This document shows, in pieces, positions 19,401-29,167 of a stretch of 64,000 bases of DNA. Both the position numbers and the translations under genes were made by a program. The number at the start of each line of letters is the position of its first letter. Position 1 is the first letter of the stretch. Source of the DNA: Methyloligella sp. (GTDB taxonomy: Bacteria > Pseudomonadota > Alphaproteobacteria > Rhizobiales > HXMU1428-3); contig BQJJ01000011.1 in NCBI GenBank assembly GCA_021604645.1, forward strand, positions 50,371-114,370, given 5' to 3'. The notes beneath the pieces are model-generated. The model did not search any database. It saw only the letters and a program-made list of their open reading frames with translations, and had not been told where the DNA came from.

Positions 19401-19490
19401 CGTGGATGCTATAGCTTGTAACTTAAAAGTGGATACCGGTTTTAAGAGAAATGACAAGCTTAAACAAAGAAAGAGAGCATGTCCCTAAAT
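19401..19490 (+). repeat. Composite nested palindrome, B-like
   Basis: GGATGCTATAGCTTGT ... ACAAGCT...GAGCATGTCC with inner CTTAAAAGTGGATACCGGTTTTAAG. Confidence 0.55.
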
Positions 19491-19526
19491 TCATTACAAA
19501 GAGACAGTCTCTAATGGAATAAAACA

Positions 19527-20276
19527 ATGATTGAGCAAGCATTACAAACAGTCAAAACACCAGGGATACCAGTCTCTCAAGCTGGCCCTGATAGAAAAGA
19601 CAATGTAAGCGCTTATGAAAAAATCAAAGCAAAGCGCGCCCAAGATAAACAAACCGAAGAACATGGTCCAAAATTCACAATTGATCGCCAATTTTCTAGT
19701 AGTTCTAAAGTTTTGGCAAAAAGTCTCGGTCGGTTCAATAAAGTTTTAAACTACCTCGAAACATCTGTTCCTTCAAAACCCGCTGAAGAAACAACAATGT
19801 TTGCTGGTTTAAAAATTAGTAAGAAAAGAACAGAGCCGACAAACAATGGCATAGAAAATAAAAGTCAGCCCCCAGATAGCTCTCAAGAAAAAACTAGAGA
19901 AAATAAAATTTATGGTAAGCAATTAGAGCTGGATTTATTTCCGAATGAAAAGAAATTAGAAGTCAGTGAAAATCAAAAACCTCCAGTTGAGGTTAAAAAA
20001 TTTGATGAACCACCTCAAAAATCACTAGAGATTGAACAAGTCCCTTCAATAGATGTAGGACATAATCCAACTGACTTTAAAATACATAACATCATCACAG
20101 ATGAAATAATTAAAGCCATCTCACAAAGCGAGCCATCTATAAAAGTGAAAGATGTGAGTGAACATCTTGCTAGTAAATTAGCTAATGAAGTGAGAAAGCA
20201 ATTAGCAAACTTACCCCATGCAATAGCAACAAATGAAGACAGTGCCCCAGTAACCGTTTTTGACAAGGAGATATAA
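19527..20276 (+). CDS. Hypothetical protein (low-complexity, likely disordered)
   Basis: Intact 249-aa ORF; no recognisable domain. Confidence 0.6.
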   Translation: MIEQALQTVKTPGIPVSQAGPDRKDNVSAYEKIKAKRAQDKQTEEHGPKFTIDRQFSSSSKVLAKSLGRFNKVLNYLETSVPSKPAEETTMFAGLKISKKRTEPTNNGIENKSQPPDSSQEKTRENKIYGKQLELDLFPNEKKLEVSENQKPPVEVKKFDEPPQKSLEIEQVPSIDVGHNPTDFKIHNIITDEIIKAISQSEPSIKVKDVSEHLASKLANEVRKQLANLPHAIATNEDSAPVTVFDKEI

Positions 20277-20424
20277 TAAGAAGAACCAATAAGTTAACTA
20301 CTTAAGGTTCCTTTGCTTACCCCCTGATCTCGCCATGTCTCAAAAAGCAAAATAATGATCACCTGCAAAAATTCATGGCGAGGCCTTTTAAAAAGTCCTG
20401 AACAAAAATAATAAGATAATAATT

Positions 20425-20457
20425 TAAAGGCGTACCTGCTGAAAAGGTGCGCCTTTA
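20425..20457. terminator. Hairpin terminator
   Basis: TAAAGGCGTACCtgctgaaaaGGTGCGCCTTTA. Confidence 0.65.
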
Positions 20458-20597
20458 TCATTTCTATATCTACCCATAAAAACACAGCCTTTCTTTCAGT
20501 CTAATCGATCACTTGATAATTAAATTAGATGAGCTGATGCGGAAAAAGCATCATAAGGTCTAATTGATTTTTGCGGCAGTTATGATAAGAAAGACTT

Positions 20598-21488
20598 ATG
20601 CAAGCTATCTCGACAAAACAACTACGATATTTCCATGCGCTCTCACGCCTAAAACATTTTGGCAAAGCAGCAGACCATTGCGCAGTTACTCAGCCAGCCC
20701 TTAGTATGCAAATAAAAGACCTGGAACACATCCTTGGGCTTAGTTTGGTTGTACGCGGAAAATCAAAGATTACACTTACCTCAGATGGAGAAGAAATCGC
20801 ACTGCGAGCAGAAAAAATCTTAGCTGATATTCAGGATATTGGAGACTATGCCAGAACCAGAGGCGGCGTATTAGCTGGAACTTTCAGGTTAGGAGTTATT
20901 CCTACCATCGCTCCCTACATTTTACCAAAAATACTGCCAGCACTTGGCAAAGACTTTCCCGATCTAGACTTAAAATTAAAAGAAACAACGACCCCTCATT
21001 TATCAGATGCTTTATTGCAAGGACAATTGGACGCCATTTTGGTCGCGTTACCCATCCATCATGCCGAGCTAATGACAAAAGAGCTCTTTTCCGACCCCTT
21101 CTTTTTGGTCATTAATAGTGAAAGTTCAAACCAAACAACAAACCCAATGAAACTCTTAGAAGAAAATAATCTTCTTCTTTTGGAAGAGGGCCACTGTTTA
21201 AGAGATCAAGCAATTTCACTGTGCGAAAATGTGAGTCAACAAAGTCTCTCCCAATTCGGTGCTACTAGTCTAAAAACATTGATTGAATTGGTCGCAAACA
21301 ATCAAGGCATAACACTCGTTCCAAAACTAGCCGCAAAAGTTGAAATCCCACAAGACAGCCCCTTGCGCCTCATACCTTTTGATCCACCAGAGCCAGTACG
21401 AACCATCGGTCTTGTTTGGCGCAAATCATCACCGCGCATAAAAGATTTCAGCGCCCTAGCAAATACAATCACAAATGCAATCAAATAA
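20598..21488 (+). CDS. LysR family regulator, OxyR-like hydrogen peroxide sensor
   Basis: MQAISTKQLRYFHALSRLKHFGKAADHCAVTQPALSMQIKDLE; conserved Cys region LLLLEEGHCLRDQAISLC as in OxyR. Confidence 0.85.
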   Translation: MQAISTKQLRYFHALSRLKHFGKAADHCAVTQPALSMQIKDLEHILGLSLVVRGKSKITLTSDGEEIALRAEKILADIQDIGDYARTRGGVLAGTFRLGVIPTIAPYILPKILPALGKDFPDLDLKLKETTTPHLSDALLQGQLDAILVALPIHHAELMTKELFSDPFFLVINSESSNQTTNPMKLLEENNLLLLEEGHCLRDQAISLCENVSQQSLSQFGATSLKTLIELVANNQGITLVPKLAAKVEIPQDSPLRLIPFDPPEPVRTIGLVWRKSSPRIKDFSALANTITNAIK

Positions 21489-21603
21489 AATACGCTCTCA
21501 ATAGCACTCTTTCCTTGCATAAAAGCCAACCTTTGATTAGCTACTCTTAAGAATTAATTTTCTAGAGCGTACCACCTATATCTGCATTCTAGTTTTACTA
21601 ATT

Positions 21604-21640
21604 GCGCGGTTGCAAGTGGACAACCTAAAGCGCTACTAAT
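21604..21640 (+). repeat. Family B hairpin element
   Basis: GCGC-GGTTGC-AAGTGG-ACAACC-TAAA-GCGC-TACTAAT. Confidence 0.75.
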
Positions 21641-21652
21641 ACACACTAAAAC

Positions 21653-21692
21653 GCGACGGTTGCTAGTGGGCAACCTGAAGGAGCACTAAAAA
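21653..21692 (+). repeat. Family B hairpin element, directly upstream of murJ
   Basis: GCGAC-GGTTGC-TAGTGG-GCAACC-TGAAG-GAGC-ACTAAAAAG; outer stem imperfect. Confidence 0.65.
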
Positions 21693-21702
21693 GAGGAAGC
21701 CA

Positions 21703-23268
21703 ATGCGTCTCTATAAAGCCTTTGCAACTGTCGGCGGCATGACACTCATCAGCCGCGCTCTTGGATTCATTCGAGATATCCTCGTTGCCTTCGTATTGGG
21801 CACCGGCCCTATTGCAGACGCCTTCTTTGTCGCCTTTCGTTTTCCAAACTTGTTCCGAAGACTTTTCGGCGAAGGCGCCTTTAACGCAGCCTTTATTCCG
21901 CTTTTTGCAAAAGAATTAGAAGGGGATGGCAAACAAAGTGCAAAAAACTTCGCCAATCAAGTCGCCAGTGTATTAATCACGGCTCTCCTCATCACAACAG
22001 CGCTCGCCGAGCTAACAATGCCATGGCTGATATATTTCATCGCACCCGGCTTCAGTGAAAACCCGGAAAAACTCGACCTAGCAATTTTCCTCACGCGGAT
22101 TACATTCCCTTATCTTACATGTATGTCACTGGTTGCCCTTCTCTCAGGCATGCTCAACGCATTAGATAAATTCGCAGCCGCAGCCGCAGTCCCTATTTTA
22201 CTAAATGTCATTCTCATCGCCGCTATGAGCATCGCCGCTTTTCTTGAATTAAACGAAACAGCTACCGCAGGCATCATCTTAAGTTGGGGTGTCGCAATTG
22301 CTGGCTTCGCTCAGTTATTTTTGCTTCTTTTTTGCGTCACAAGACAAGATTTCGCCCTAAAGCTAAAACGCCCACGCCTCACCCCTCAGGTGAAAAAATT
22401 TCTATGGCTCAGCATCCCAGGCATCCTTGCCGGCGGCATCACTCAAATTAATATCATGATCGGCACCATCATAGCGTCCATGCAAGAAAGCGCTGTGTCT
22501 TTTCTTTATTATGCAGACCGACTCTATCAATTACCCCTAGGTATTGTCGGTATCGCAATCGGTGTCGTCTTGCTGCCTGAGCTATCAAGAAAGTTACGCG
22601 CCAATGAAATAGAAGCGGTGCATGACGCTCAAAACAGGTCTCTAGAATTCTCAGCTCTTCTAACAATGCCAGCCGCTGTTGCCCTATTCACAATTCCAGA
22701 ACCAATTATAAAAGTCTTGTTTGAGCGCGGCGCATTTGATGCAAGCGCAACCACAGCAACCTCAGCAGCGCTCGCCGCTTTTGCAATTGGCCTACCAAGC
22801 TTTGTGCTTATCAAAGTTTTCTCGCCCGGTTTTTTCGCAAGAGAAGACACCAAAACACCAATGATCTTCGCTGGCATTTCAATGATCATCAATGTGAGCT
22901 TGAGCCTCCTCTTATTCACTCAGTACAAACATGTCGGCATCGCCATAGCAACTTCCGTTGCCGGTTGGGCAAACGCCATTCTCCTTGGAACCCTTTTATA
23001 TAAAAGAGGGCACTTCATTATAGACAGAGCCCTGATATCAAAACTACCACGCATCTTTTTATCAAGCCTCATAATGGGGCTAGTGCTATATTATGCAGGT
23101 CACTATACAAGCCCCTATCTAAGCCTGGATAATGGCATTTGGATAAGATTCCTCTCTCTTTTTGCTTTAGTCTCTTGCGGAGTTATGGCCTATGGTTTAT
23201 CAGCAGAAATAACAGGTGCAACGAGCTTAAAATCTTTAAAACAAAGTTTGCGGCCAAATCGCCAATAA
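21703..23268 (+). CDS. murJ: Lipid II flippase MurJ
   Basis: LISRALGFIRDILVAFVLGTGPIADAFFVAFRFPNLFRRLFGEGAFNAAFIPLF. Confidence 0.97.
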   Translation: MRLYKAFATVGGMTLISRALGFIRDILVAFVLGTGPIADAFFVAFRFPNLFRRLFGEGAFNAAFIPLFAKELEGDGKQSAKNFANQVASVLITALLITTALAELTMPWLIYFIAPGFSENPEKLDLAIFLTRITFPYLTCMSLVALLSGMLNALDKFAAAAAVPILLNVILIAAMSIAAFLELNETATAGIILSWGVAIAGFAQLFLLLFCVTRQDFALKLKRPRLTPQVKKFLWLSIPGILAGGITQINIMIGTIIASMQESAVSFLYYADRLYQLPLGIVGIAIGVVLLPELSRKLRANEIEAVHDAQNRSLEFSALLTMPAAVALFTIPEPIIKVLFERGAFDASATTATSAALAAFAIGLPSFVLIKVFSPGFFAREDTKTPMIFAGISMIINVSLSLLLFTQYKHVGIAIATSVAGWANAILLGTLLYKRGHFIIDRALISKLPRIFLSSLIMGLVLYYAGHYTSPYLSLDNGIWIRFLSLFALVSCGVMAYGLSAEITGATSLKSLKQSLRPNRQ

Positions 23269-23305
23269 ATGACCAAAACCAATTCTCTTAACGGGGCTCA
23301 AATAA

Positions 23306-24340
23306 ATGACACATCAAGAGCGTGTATTCTCAGGCGTACAGCCAACAGGCAACCTTCACCTAGGTAATTACCTTGGCGCCATCACAAAATTTGTTGCCTT
23401 GCAAGAAAGCCATGAATGTCTTTATTGCGTCGTAGACCTGCACGCCATCACAGTATGGCAAGACCCAAAAGAATTAGCCGGTAACATCAGAGAAGTTACT
23501 GCCGCCTTTATCGCCTCCGGTATTGATCCAAAAAAGCAAATTATCTTTAATCAGTCTCAAGTCTCTGGCCATGCTGAGCTAGCTTGGGTCTTAAATTGCG
23601 TCGCCCGCATGGGCTGGTTAAACCGCATGACCCAATTTAAAGAAAAAGCTGGCAAACACAAAGAAAACGCCTCTGTTGGTCTCTTTACCTACCCCAACCT
23701 GATGGCCGCTGACATCTTGCTTTATCACGCAACTCACGTACCCGTCGGTGAAGATCAAAAACAACACCTCGAGCTTGCTCGTGACATTGCACAAAAATTC
23801 AATGTGGATTTTGCAGATACAATTAAAGAAGCAGGCTTCGAAGAGGGCATCTTCTTCCCGCAGCCTGAACCGCTCATACAAGGCCCCGCCACCAGAGTGA
23901 TGTCTCTTCGTGATGGCTCTAAAAAAATGAGCAAATCAGACCCGTCAGAGATGTCACGCATCACCATGACAGATGACGCAGACACCATCGCCAAAAAAAT
24001 CCGCAAAGCCAAAACTGATCCTGACGCTCTGCCATCAGAAACAGACGGTCTGAAAGATCGCCCGGAAGCAAACAATCTCGTTGGCATCTATGCAGCCCTA
24101 AAAGGCGTGAGCAAAGAAGACGTTCTAAAAGACCACGGCGGCGCTCAGTTCTCAACCTTCAAACCAGCTCTAGCAGAACTTGCTGTTGAGAAAGTGAGCC
24201 CTATCGCAGATGAAATGCAAAAGCTATTAAATGATCCAGCCGAACTAGACGCCATCCTAAAAGACGGCGCTAATCGAGCCTACACCATCGCCGACCCAAT
24301 CATGAAAAAGACAAAAGAAATCGTTGGGTTTATAGGATAA
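23306..24340 (+). CDS. trpS: Tryptophanyl-tRNA synthetase
   Basis: [21 protein letters not shown] ... [14 protein letters not shown]. Confidence 0.98.
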   Translation: MTHQERVFSGVQPTGNLHLGNYLGAITKFVALQESHECLYCVVDLHAITVWQDPKELAGNIREVTAAFIASGIDPKKQIIFNQSQVSGHAELAWVLNCVARMGWLNRMTQFKEKAGKHKENASVGLFTYPNLMAADILLYHATHVPVGEDQKQHLELARDIAQKFNVDFADTIKEAGFEEGIFFPQPEPLIQGPATRVMSLRDGSKKMSKSDPSEMSRITMTDDADTIAKKIRKAKTDPDALPSETDGLKDRPEANNLVGIYAALKGVSKEDVLKDHGGAQFSTFKPALAELAVEKVSPIADEMQKLLNDPAELDAILKDGANRAYTIADPIMKKTKEIVGFIG

Positions 24341-24499
24341 ACCCAACACTTTCAGCTTTTCTATCATTAAGGGAAGCGAACATTTTTGTTTTAATCTTCG
24401 CTGAAGTGCCAAAGGCAGACATTACGAATGTTTAATTTATATGTACATATTATTCATGTATAATGATTTAAATCACTAATGTTATTTGGAATTGGCTGA

Positions 24500-25900
24500 A
24501 TGCGCATTGTTTATTTTTTTATATGCATAATCTTGTTTGTGCCGTCTGCTCAGGCGAAGGATTCTGATTGTTTTAAACCGAAAGAGAAAAACACTAAACG
24601 TGTGATAAAATCTTGCACAAAAATTATCACGTCCAAACGGTTATATAAAAAAAGAATTTCGAATGAGAAATTAGCTGAAGTTTATCTCAACAGAGGTTTA
24701 AGTATTCAGTTACAGGTAGAAACAGGAGTTTCTGGTCATAATACCCTGCATTTTGCTTTAAAAGACTTTGGTAAAGCTATTGATTTAAATGAACAGTTTG
24801 CTTTGGCTTATTATTATCGAGGTAAATACTATGAGGATTTTTACAATCATAGCAATTACAGTCCTTACGTTGGTATTTCTATCCAAAATTATAGGAGAGC
24901 TTTTTATTTGGATCCAAGTCTATCGGAAGCAAAAGCAGGGGTCAAAAGGCTTACCACTGTTAGAGAAAAATTAGACGCTATCCGAGATAAAGAAAATCAT
25001 TCTCAAGCACTGAGTAAATGGGAAGAAATTCAGCAGAGAAATAAGAAAAATCAATCTACCAAAGTAATAATTGATGTTCCTCCTCCAAAACAAAAAGCAT
25101 TAAATTCAATTAAAAAACAAAAATCTGTTGTTGCAAATATTCAGCCCAAACAAAAATTCATCAAGAACACCAGCAAGCGCATTGCCTTAGTCATCGGCAA
25201 TAACAAATACACAAATCTACCTCGTGATTATCAGCTAAAAAAAGCACGTAATGATGCTCGTTCGACAGCCAATACATTTTCAGATCTAGGTTTTGACGTG
25301 ATAAGTGGCTTTGATCTCAAACGCCGCAAAATGAATGTGAAGCTCACCAAGTTCGCCAATAAAATAGAACCCGGCGATGAAGTAATGTTTTTCTTTGCCG
25401 GACACGGTGTTAGGATTGAGGGACAAAATTACCTCCTTCCTTCTGACATTCCCAAAATCACAGATGCAAATGAAGACCTCCTTAAATCAGAGTCACTAAG
25501 GGTCGATGCTATATCAGAGATGTTTCGCAAAAAAGGGGCTCGTTTATCTTTGTTGGTATTAGATGCTTGCCGCAACAACCCTTTTAAAGATACACGCGGT
25601 CGCTCAGTCGGTGGCACAAGAGGCCTTGCTCCAATGGACCCACCAGAGGGAACATTAGTATTGTTCTCAGCAGGCGCTGGACAAGAAGCTTTGGACCGTT
25701 TAAGCGATAATGATAAAAATCCTAATTCGGTCTTTACGAGGATTTTCCTGCCGATGGTCAAACAGGAGGGACTAGAATTATCTAGGCTTTCAAGACTAGT
25801 AAAAGGAAAAGTTAGGGATCTTGCCAAAAGCGTCGGCCACAAACAAACACCAGCCGTCTATAATGAAGTGATTGGGGATGTTTACTTGGCAGAAAAGTAA
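24500..25900 (+). CDS. Secreted caspase-like (peptidase C14) protein with N-terminal TPR-like region
   Basis: RIALVIGNNKYTNLP, MFFFAGHGVRIEGQNYLLPS, LLVLDACRNNPF; TPR-like LAYYYRGKYYEDF upstream. Confidence 0.88.
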   Translation: MRIVYFFICIILFVPSAQAKDSDCFKPKEKNTKRVIKSCTKIITSKRLYKKRISNEKLAEVYLNRGLSIQLQVETGVSGHNTLHFALKDFGKAIDLNEQFALAYYYRGKYYEDFYNHSNYSPYVGISIQNYRRAFYLDPSLSEAKAGVKRLTTVREKLDAIRDKENHSQALSKWEEIQQRNKKNQSTKVIIDVPPPKQKALNSIKKQKSVVANIQPKQKFIKNTSKRIALVIGNNKYTNLPRDYQLKKARNDARSTANTFSDLGFDVISGFDLKRRKMNVKLTKFANKIEPGDEVMFFFAGHGVRIEGQNYLLPSDIPKITDANEDLLKSESLRVDAISEMFRKKGARLSLLVLDACRNNPFKDTRGRSVGGTRGLAPMDPPEGTLVLFSAGAGQEALDRLSDNDKNPNSVFTRIFLPMVKQEGLELSRLSRLVKGKVRDLAKSVGHKQTPAVYNEVIGDVYLAEK

Positions 25901-26056
25901 ATTACTCATTTCCGCTTTGGTGTCAAAAGCTGACTATTCTATTTATAACTTGGTAACAAGCTGAAACTTCAGCTCAGGGTCAATAGCATACCATTTCACT
26001 ACACGGCACAACGCCCGCAAACCATTCAAAACAAGACCGAAACTAGTCAAACAAAA

Positions 26057-26285
26057 AAGCCCCATGAACCAATTACGGAACAGAAGGCTTTTCTTTCATA
26101 TTTCAAAAAACAAAACTACATAGGGCCTAGACCCCTAGCTGCTAGGTCCATACTTGAGATCTGTTTCATCAACAAGCAGGAAACCGCTTTGCGCAGGTCA
26201 GCGATTTTTTCTAAAGCCAAATCATTAACTTTAAACTCACCCAAACTCTTAACAAGGTCAGACCAGGCCACAACGTCTTTAAACG
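26057..26285 (-). pseudogene. Decayed partial duplicate of the 3' end (plus terminator) of the iron ABC transporter substrate-binding protein gene at 27003-28136
   Basis: Minus strand reads KDVVAWSDLVKSLGEFKVNDLALEKIADLRKAVS then frameshifts (1-nt deletion) relative to EGVAWSDLVKSWGEFKADDLALDKIAELRKAASLLVDETDLNNGPSS*; flanking AAAAAAGCCCC..GGCTTTTC hairpin also duplicated. Confidence 0.85.
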
Positions 26286-26320
26286 AATGAGTTGAGATTC
26301 TTTCTCACATCAATGATAAA

Positions 26321-26722
26321 TTAGTTCTTTTCATATTGTTCTTTTAACAAAGCATTCCGCTGCTTTGTTAATTTGGCACGGCATATATTATTGAAGATAG
26401 GTCTTAATTGGCCTACGACTTGTAAAGAATAGCTATAGCAATCCAGTAAGCGATATCTGGTCCAAGCTATTTGAGCCTTGTTCAGGGCCTTTTTGTGCTT
26501 GTCATCAAGACCTTTGCTGAGACGATCAAGAGTTTTTTTAAGTGTTTTTTCAGCAGCTTGATATTTCAGTTCAGCACAAGGCCTCATTTCTTTAATAGAC
26601 CCCGAAGCCAATATACCTTCGCAAGACATATCAGCCCTAACCGGGCTATTCATCAAAGTTAGAGATACCAGGAAGAGCATCAAATATTTTAAATAATAAG
26701 ATATAGTACACCTTCCCCTCAT
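26321..26722 (-). CDS. DUF1311 / LprI-like small secreted protein
   Basis: LTLMNSPVRADMSCEG...CAELKYQAAEKTLKKTLDRLSKGLDDKHKKALNKAQIAWTRYRLLDC fits the lysozyme-inhibitor LprI/DUF1311 pattern. Confidence 0.75.
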   Translation of the reverse strand: MRGRCTISYYLKYLMLFLVSLTLMNSPVRADMSCEGILASGSIKEMRPCAELKYQAAEKTLKKTLDRLSKGLDDKHKKALNKAQIAWTRYRLLDCYSYSLQVVGQLRPIFNNICRAKLTKQRNALLKEQYEKN

Positions 26723-26908
26723 TCATTATCGAACAATTCTTTTACCAGCTTTTATCAACATCCAAAAGAATTATTAATTTTTGTGGTGTTAGAGACATGA
26801 TCTCAATCTTTTTGTATTTTCATTACGTCTTAGTTTTCTCCCTCACTCAATGGAGCATTCCTGTTTGAATATTAGAAATGCTTTCAGAATTGAGAAGACT
26901 ACTGGCGA

Positions 26909-26952
26909 AAAAAAAGCCCCCTGAACCAAATATGAAACAGAGGGCTTTTCTC
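26909..26952 (-). terminator. Terminator of the iron-binding protein gene
   Basis: AAAAAAAAGCCCCCTGAACC...GAAACAGAGGGCTTTTCTC. Confidence 0.65.
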
Positions 26953-27002
26953 TAAACAAGATAATCAAAGTCAAAAATATAAAAGGGACTAGTCCTTAGT
27001 CC

Positions 27003-28136
27003 CTAGCTGCTAGGTCCGTTATTGAGGTCTGTTTCATCAACAAGCAATGAAGCCGCTTTGCGCAATTCAGCGATTTTGTCTAAAGCCAAATCATCAGCTT
27101 TAAATTCACCCCAGCTTTTCACAAGGTCAGACCAAGCCACACCTTCTTTAACAGGATATTCAAAGTTCACTTTTGAATAAATCTGCTGAGCTTTTTCAGA
27201 TGATAAAAATTCCATCAATTTAACAGCAGCTTCTTTGTTCGGTGCATGTTTCGCCAAAACCATACCAGACAAATTCACATGAGCGCCGCGCGTTTTGGTA
27301 TTTGGGAAAAGCAATTTAACTGAAGCAGCCCATTTTTTCTGTTCAGGCTTTTTCTCATTATTTTGCATTTTGCCCATATAATAAGTGTTACCAATCGCCA
27401 AATCACATTGGCCAGCAAATACAGCTTTAATCTGAGCCCGATCATTGCCAGAAGGTTTGCGAGCTAAATTCGCTTTTAAACCCTTAAGCCATGTCTTGGT
27501 TTTCTCAGTACCGTTATGAGCAATCATAGACGCAATCATCGCAACATTATAAACATGCTGCCCAGAGCGCATGCAAATTTTACCGCGCCATTTAGGATCA
27601 GCCAACTCTTCGTAACTAATCGCATCTTGGCCAACACGATCCTTAGAAGCATAAACAACCCGAGAGCGAACAGTTAGACCAAACCAGTCACCTTTCGCAC
27701 TTCTGTATTTCGCAGGAATATTGCCTTCAATAGCTGAAGATTTAACCGGTTGAGAAATTCCTTTTTCAACGGCTGCAGATAAACGACCAATATCAACGGT
27801 TAGCAGTACATCAGCTGGGCTTAATTTACCTTCAGCTGCAATTCGCTCGATTAGACCTTTTTTCGCAAAAATAACTTTAGTTTGAATGCCAGTCTGTTTG
27901 GTGAATTCTTCCAAAAGCGGCTTAACCAAATATGGCTGGCGATAGGAATAGATATTCACAACGCCCTTCTCAGTTGCGGCTTTGTCAGCAGCATGAGCTT
28001 CAGTAGCTAAAAAAGTTGAATTTGAGAAAGAGGAGAGAGAAACAACGCCAAAAGTGGCAACAACAAGAGAGTACGAACAAGCTTTAAGCTTACGCTTAAG
28101 AAGCGCAGCAGGAAATAAAAACATATTTTCCTCCAA
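27003..28136 (-). CDS. Fe(3+) ABC transporter substrate-binding protein (FbpA/FutA-like)
   Basis: GVVNIYSYRQPYLVKPLLEEFTKQTGIQTKVIFAKKGLIERIAAEGKLSPADVLLTVDIGRL...CDLAIGNTYYMGKM. Confidence 0.92.
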   Translation of the reverse strand: MEENMFLFPAALLKRKLKACSYSLVVATFGVVSLSSFSNSTFLATEAHAADKAATEKGVVNIYSYRQPYLVKPLLEEFTKQTGIQTKVIFAKKGLIERIAAEGKLSPADVLLTVDIGRLSAAVEKGISQPVKSSAIEGNIPAKYRSAKGDWFGLTVRSRVVYASKDRVGQDAISYEELADPKWRGKICMRSGQHVYNVAMIASMIAHNGTEKTKTWLKGLKANLARKPSGNDRAQIKAVFAGQCDLAIGNTYYMGKMQNNEKKPEQKKWAASVKLLFPNTKTRGAHVNLSGMVLAKHAPNKEAAVKLMEFLSSEKAQQIYSKVNFEYPVKEGVAWSDLVKSWGEFKADDLALDKIAELRKAASLLVDETDLNNGPSS

Positions 28137-28370
28137 TAGATGAGGGTCAAGGCCCCAAAATTGAATTAATCTTCAAGAAATTTAGAAAAATAATTAAATC
28201 CCTAAATTCCCAATTACTCCTCAAGCTAGACTGAAGCAGTTAAGTCTGTCAATAAGATAAAGTGTACAATAAGTAGCCGGCAAAAATATAATTAAGCCTG
28301 TGCACCATCTTCCAAAGTAAAAACTGAAACTACAGAACTATATCAACTGTTGTTTTTTATTGTTTTTATC

Positions 28371-29132
28371 TCAAATTAGCTCCGGTAAAACAGACGCCAA
28401 AACAAAGAGCATCAGCATCTCAGATACTTGCTGCCCGGCACCATAAATATCACCGGTTAATCCTCCATACCGCCGCAGTGCAATTAAACTAACAATCAAC
28501 ACACCCGCACCACTAATTAAAAACACCAGGAAAACGACATACCAAGGAAGCAAAGCAAAAAACACGATTGCACAAAAAGCCAAAGCAAATAAAACTGAAA
28601 TCCAAGATGCTGCCCCACTAGAAACAGCCAAACCATCTGACCGAGCCCGTGGTAAAAGTAACAAAGCTCCCATAAACCCACGAGAACCAATATGAGCAAG
28701 TAACAAACTAAGCCCAACCAAATGAACTGAACCCAATTCAAATAAGGCCACACCTCGCCAAGCAAAACTCACCAAAAGCGCAAGAGCCCCAAAACTCCCC
28801 ACCTGGCTATCCCTCATCACCTCAAGGGCACGCGCTCTATCATAAACCCCAAGTCCGTCGAAGAAGTCAGCAAACCCATCTTCATGAAGAGCCCCAGTAA
28901 GAAAAATTCCTAAAACAAGCACAGAAAGACACTGCAAATGAAACGGAACACCCAGCCTCTCCAAAAGGAGAAGAGCCCCCCAAAGAAGTCCACCAATAAA
29001 AGCACCCACAAGAGGAAAGCACCAAGCCGCAGCTGCGAGAGGCAGTTTCTCTGAAGAAGAGGGTACAAAGGAAGGCACGGGCAAACGTGTTAAAAATTGA
29101 AAGCACAAAATAATTTGCTTTAAAAACAACAA
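28371..29132 (-). CDS. cobS: Adenosylcobinamide-GDP ribazoletransferase
   Basis: FLTRLPVPSF, GALHEDGFADFFDGLGVYDRARALEVMRDSQVGSFGALAL. Confidence 0.95.
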   Translation of the reverse strand: MLFLKQIILCFQFLTRLPVPSFVPSSSEKLPLAAAAWCFPLVGAFIGGLLWGALLLLERLGVPFHLQCLSVLVLGIFLTGALHEDGFADFFDGLGVYDRARALEVMRDSQVGSFGALALLVSFAWRGVALFELGSVHLVGLSLLLAHIGSRGFMGALLLLPRARSDGLAVSSGAASWISVLFALAFCAIVFFALLPWYVVFLVFLISGAGVLIVSLIALRRYGGLTGDIYGAGQQVSEMLMLFVLASVLPELI

Positions 29133-29167
29133 GTCATAAATCCCTTACTAATCAGATAGATACCTAA

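Noticed and set aside
20329-20382. Inverted repeat CTCGCCATG...CATGGCGAG as another family A/B copy
   Set aside because: Lacks the conserved linkers and AACTAAAA tail; probably an unrelated hairpin.
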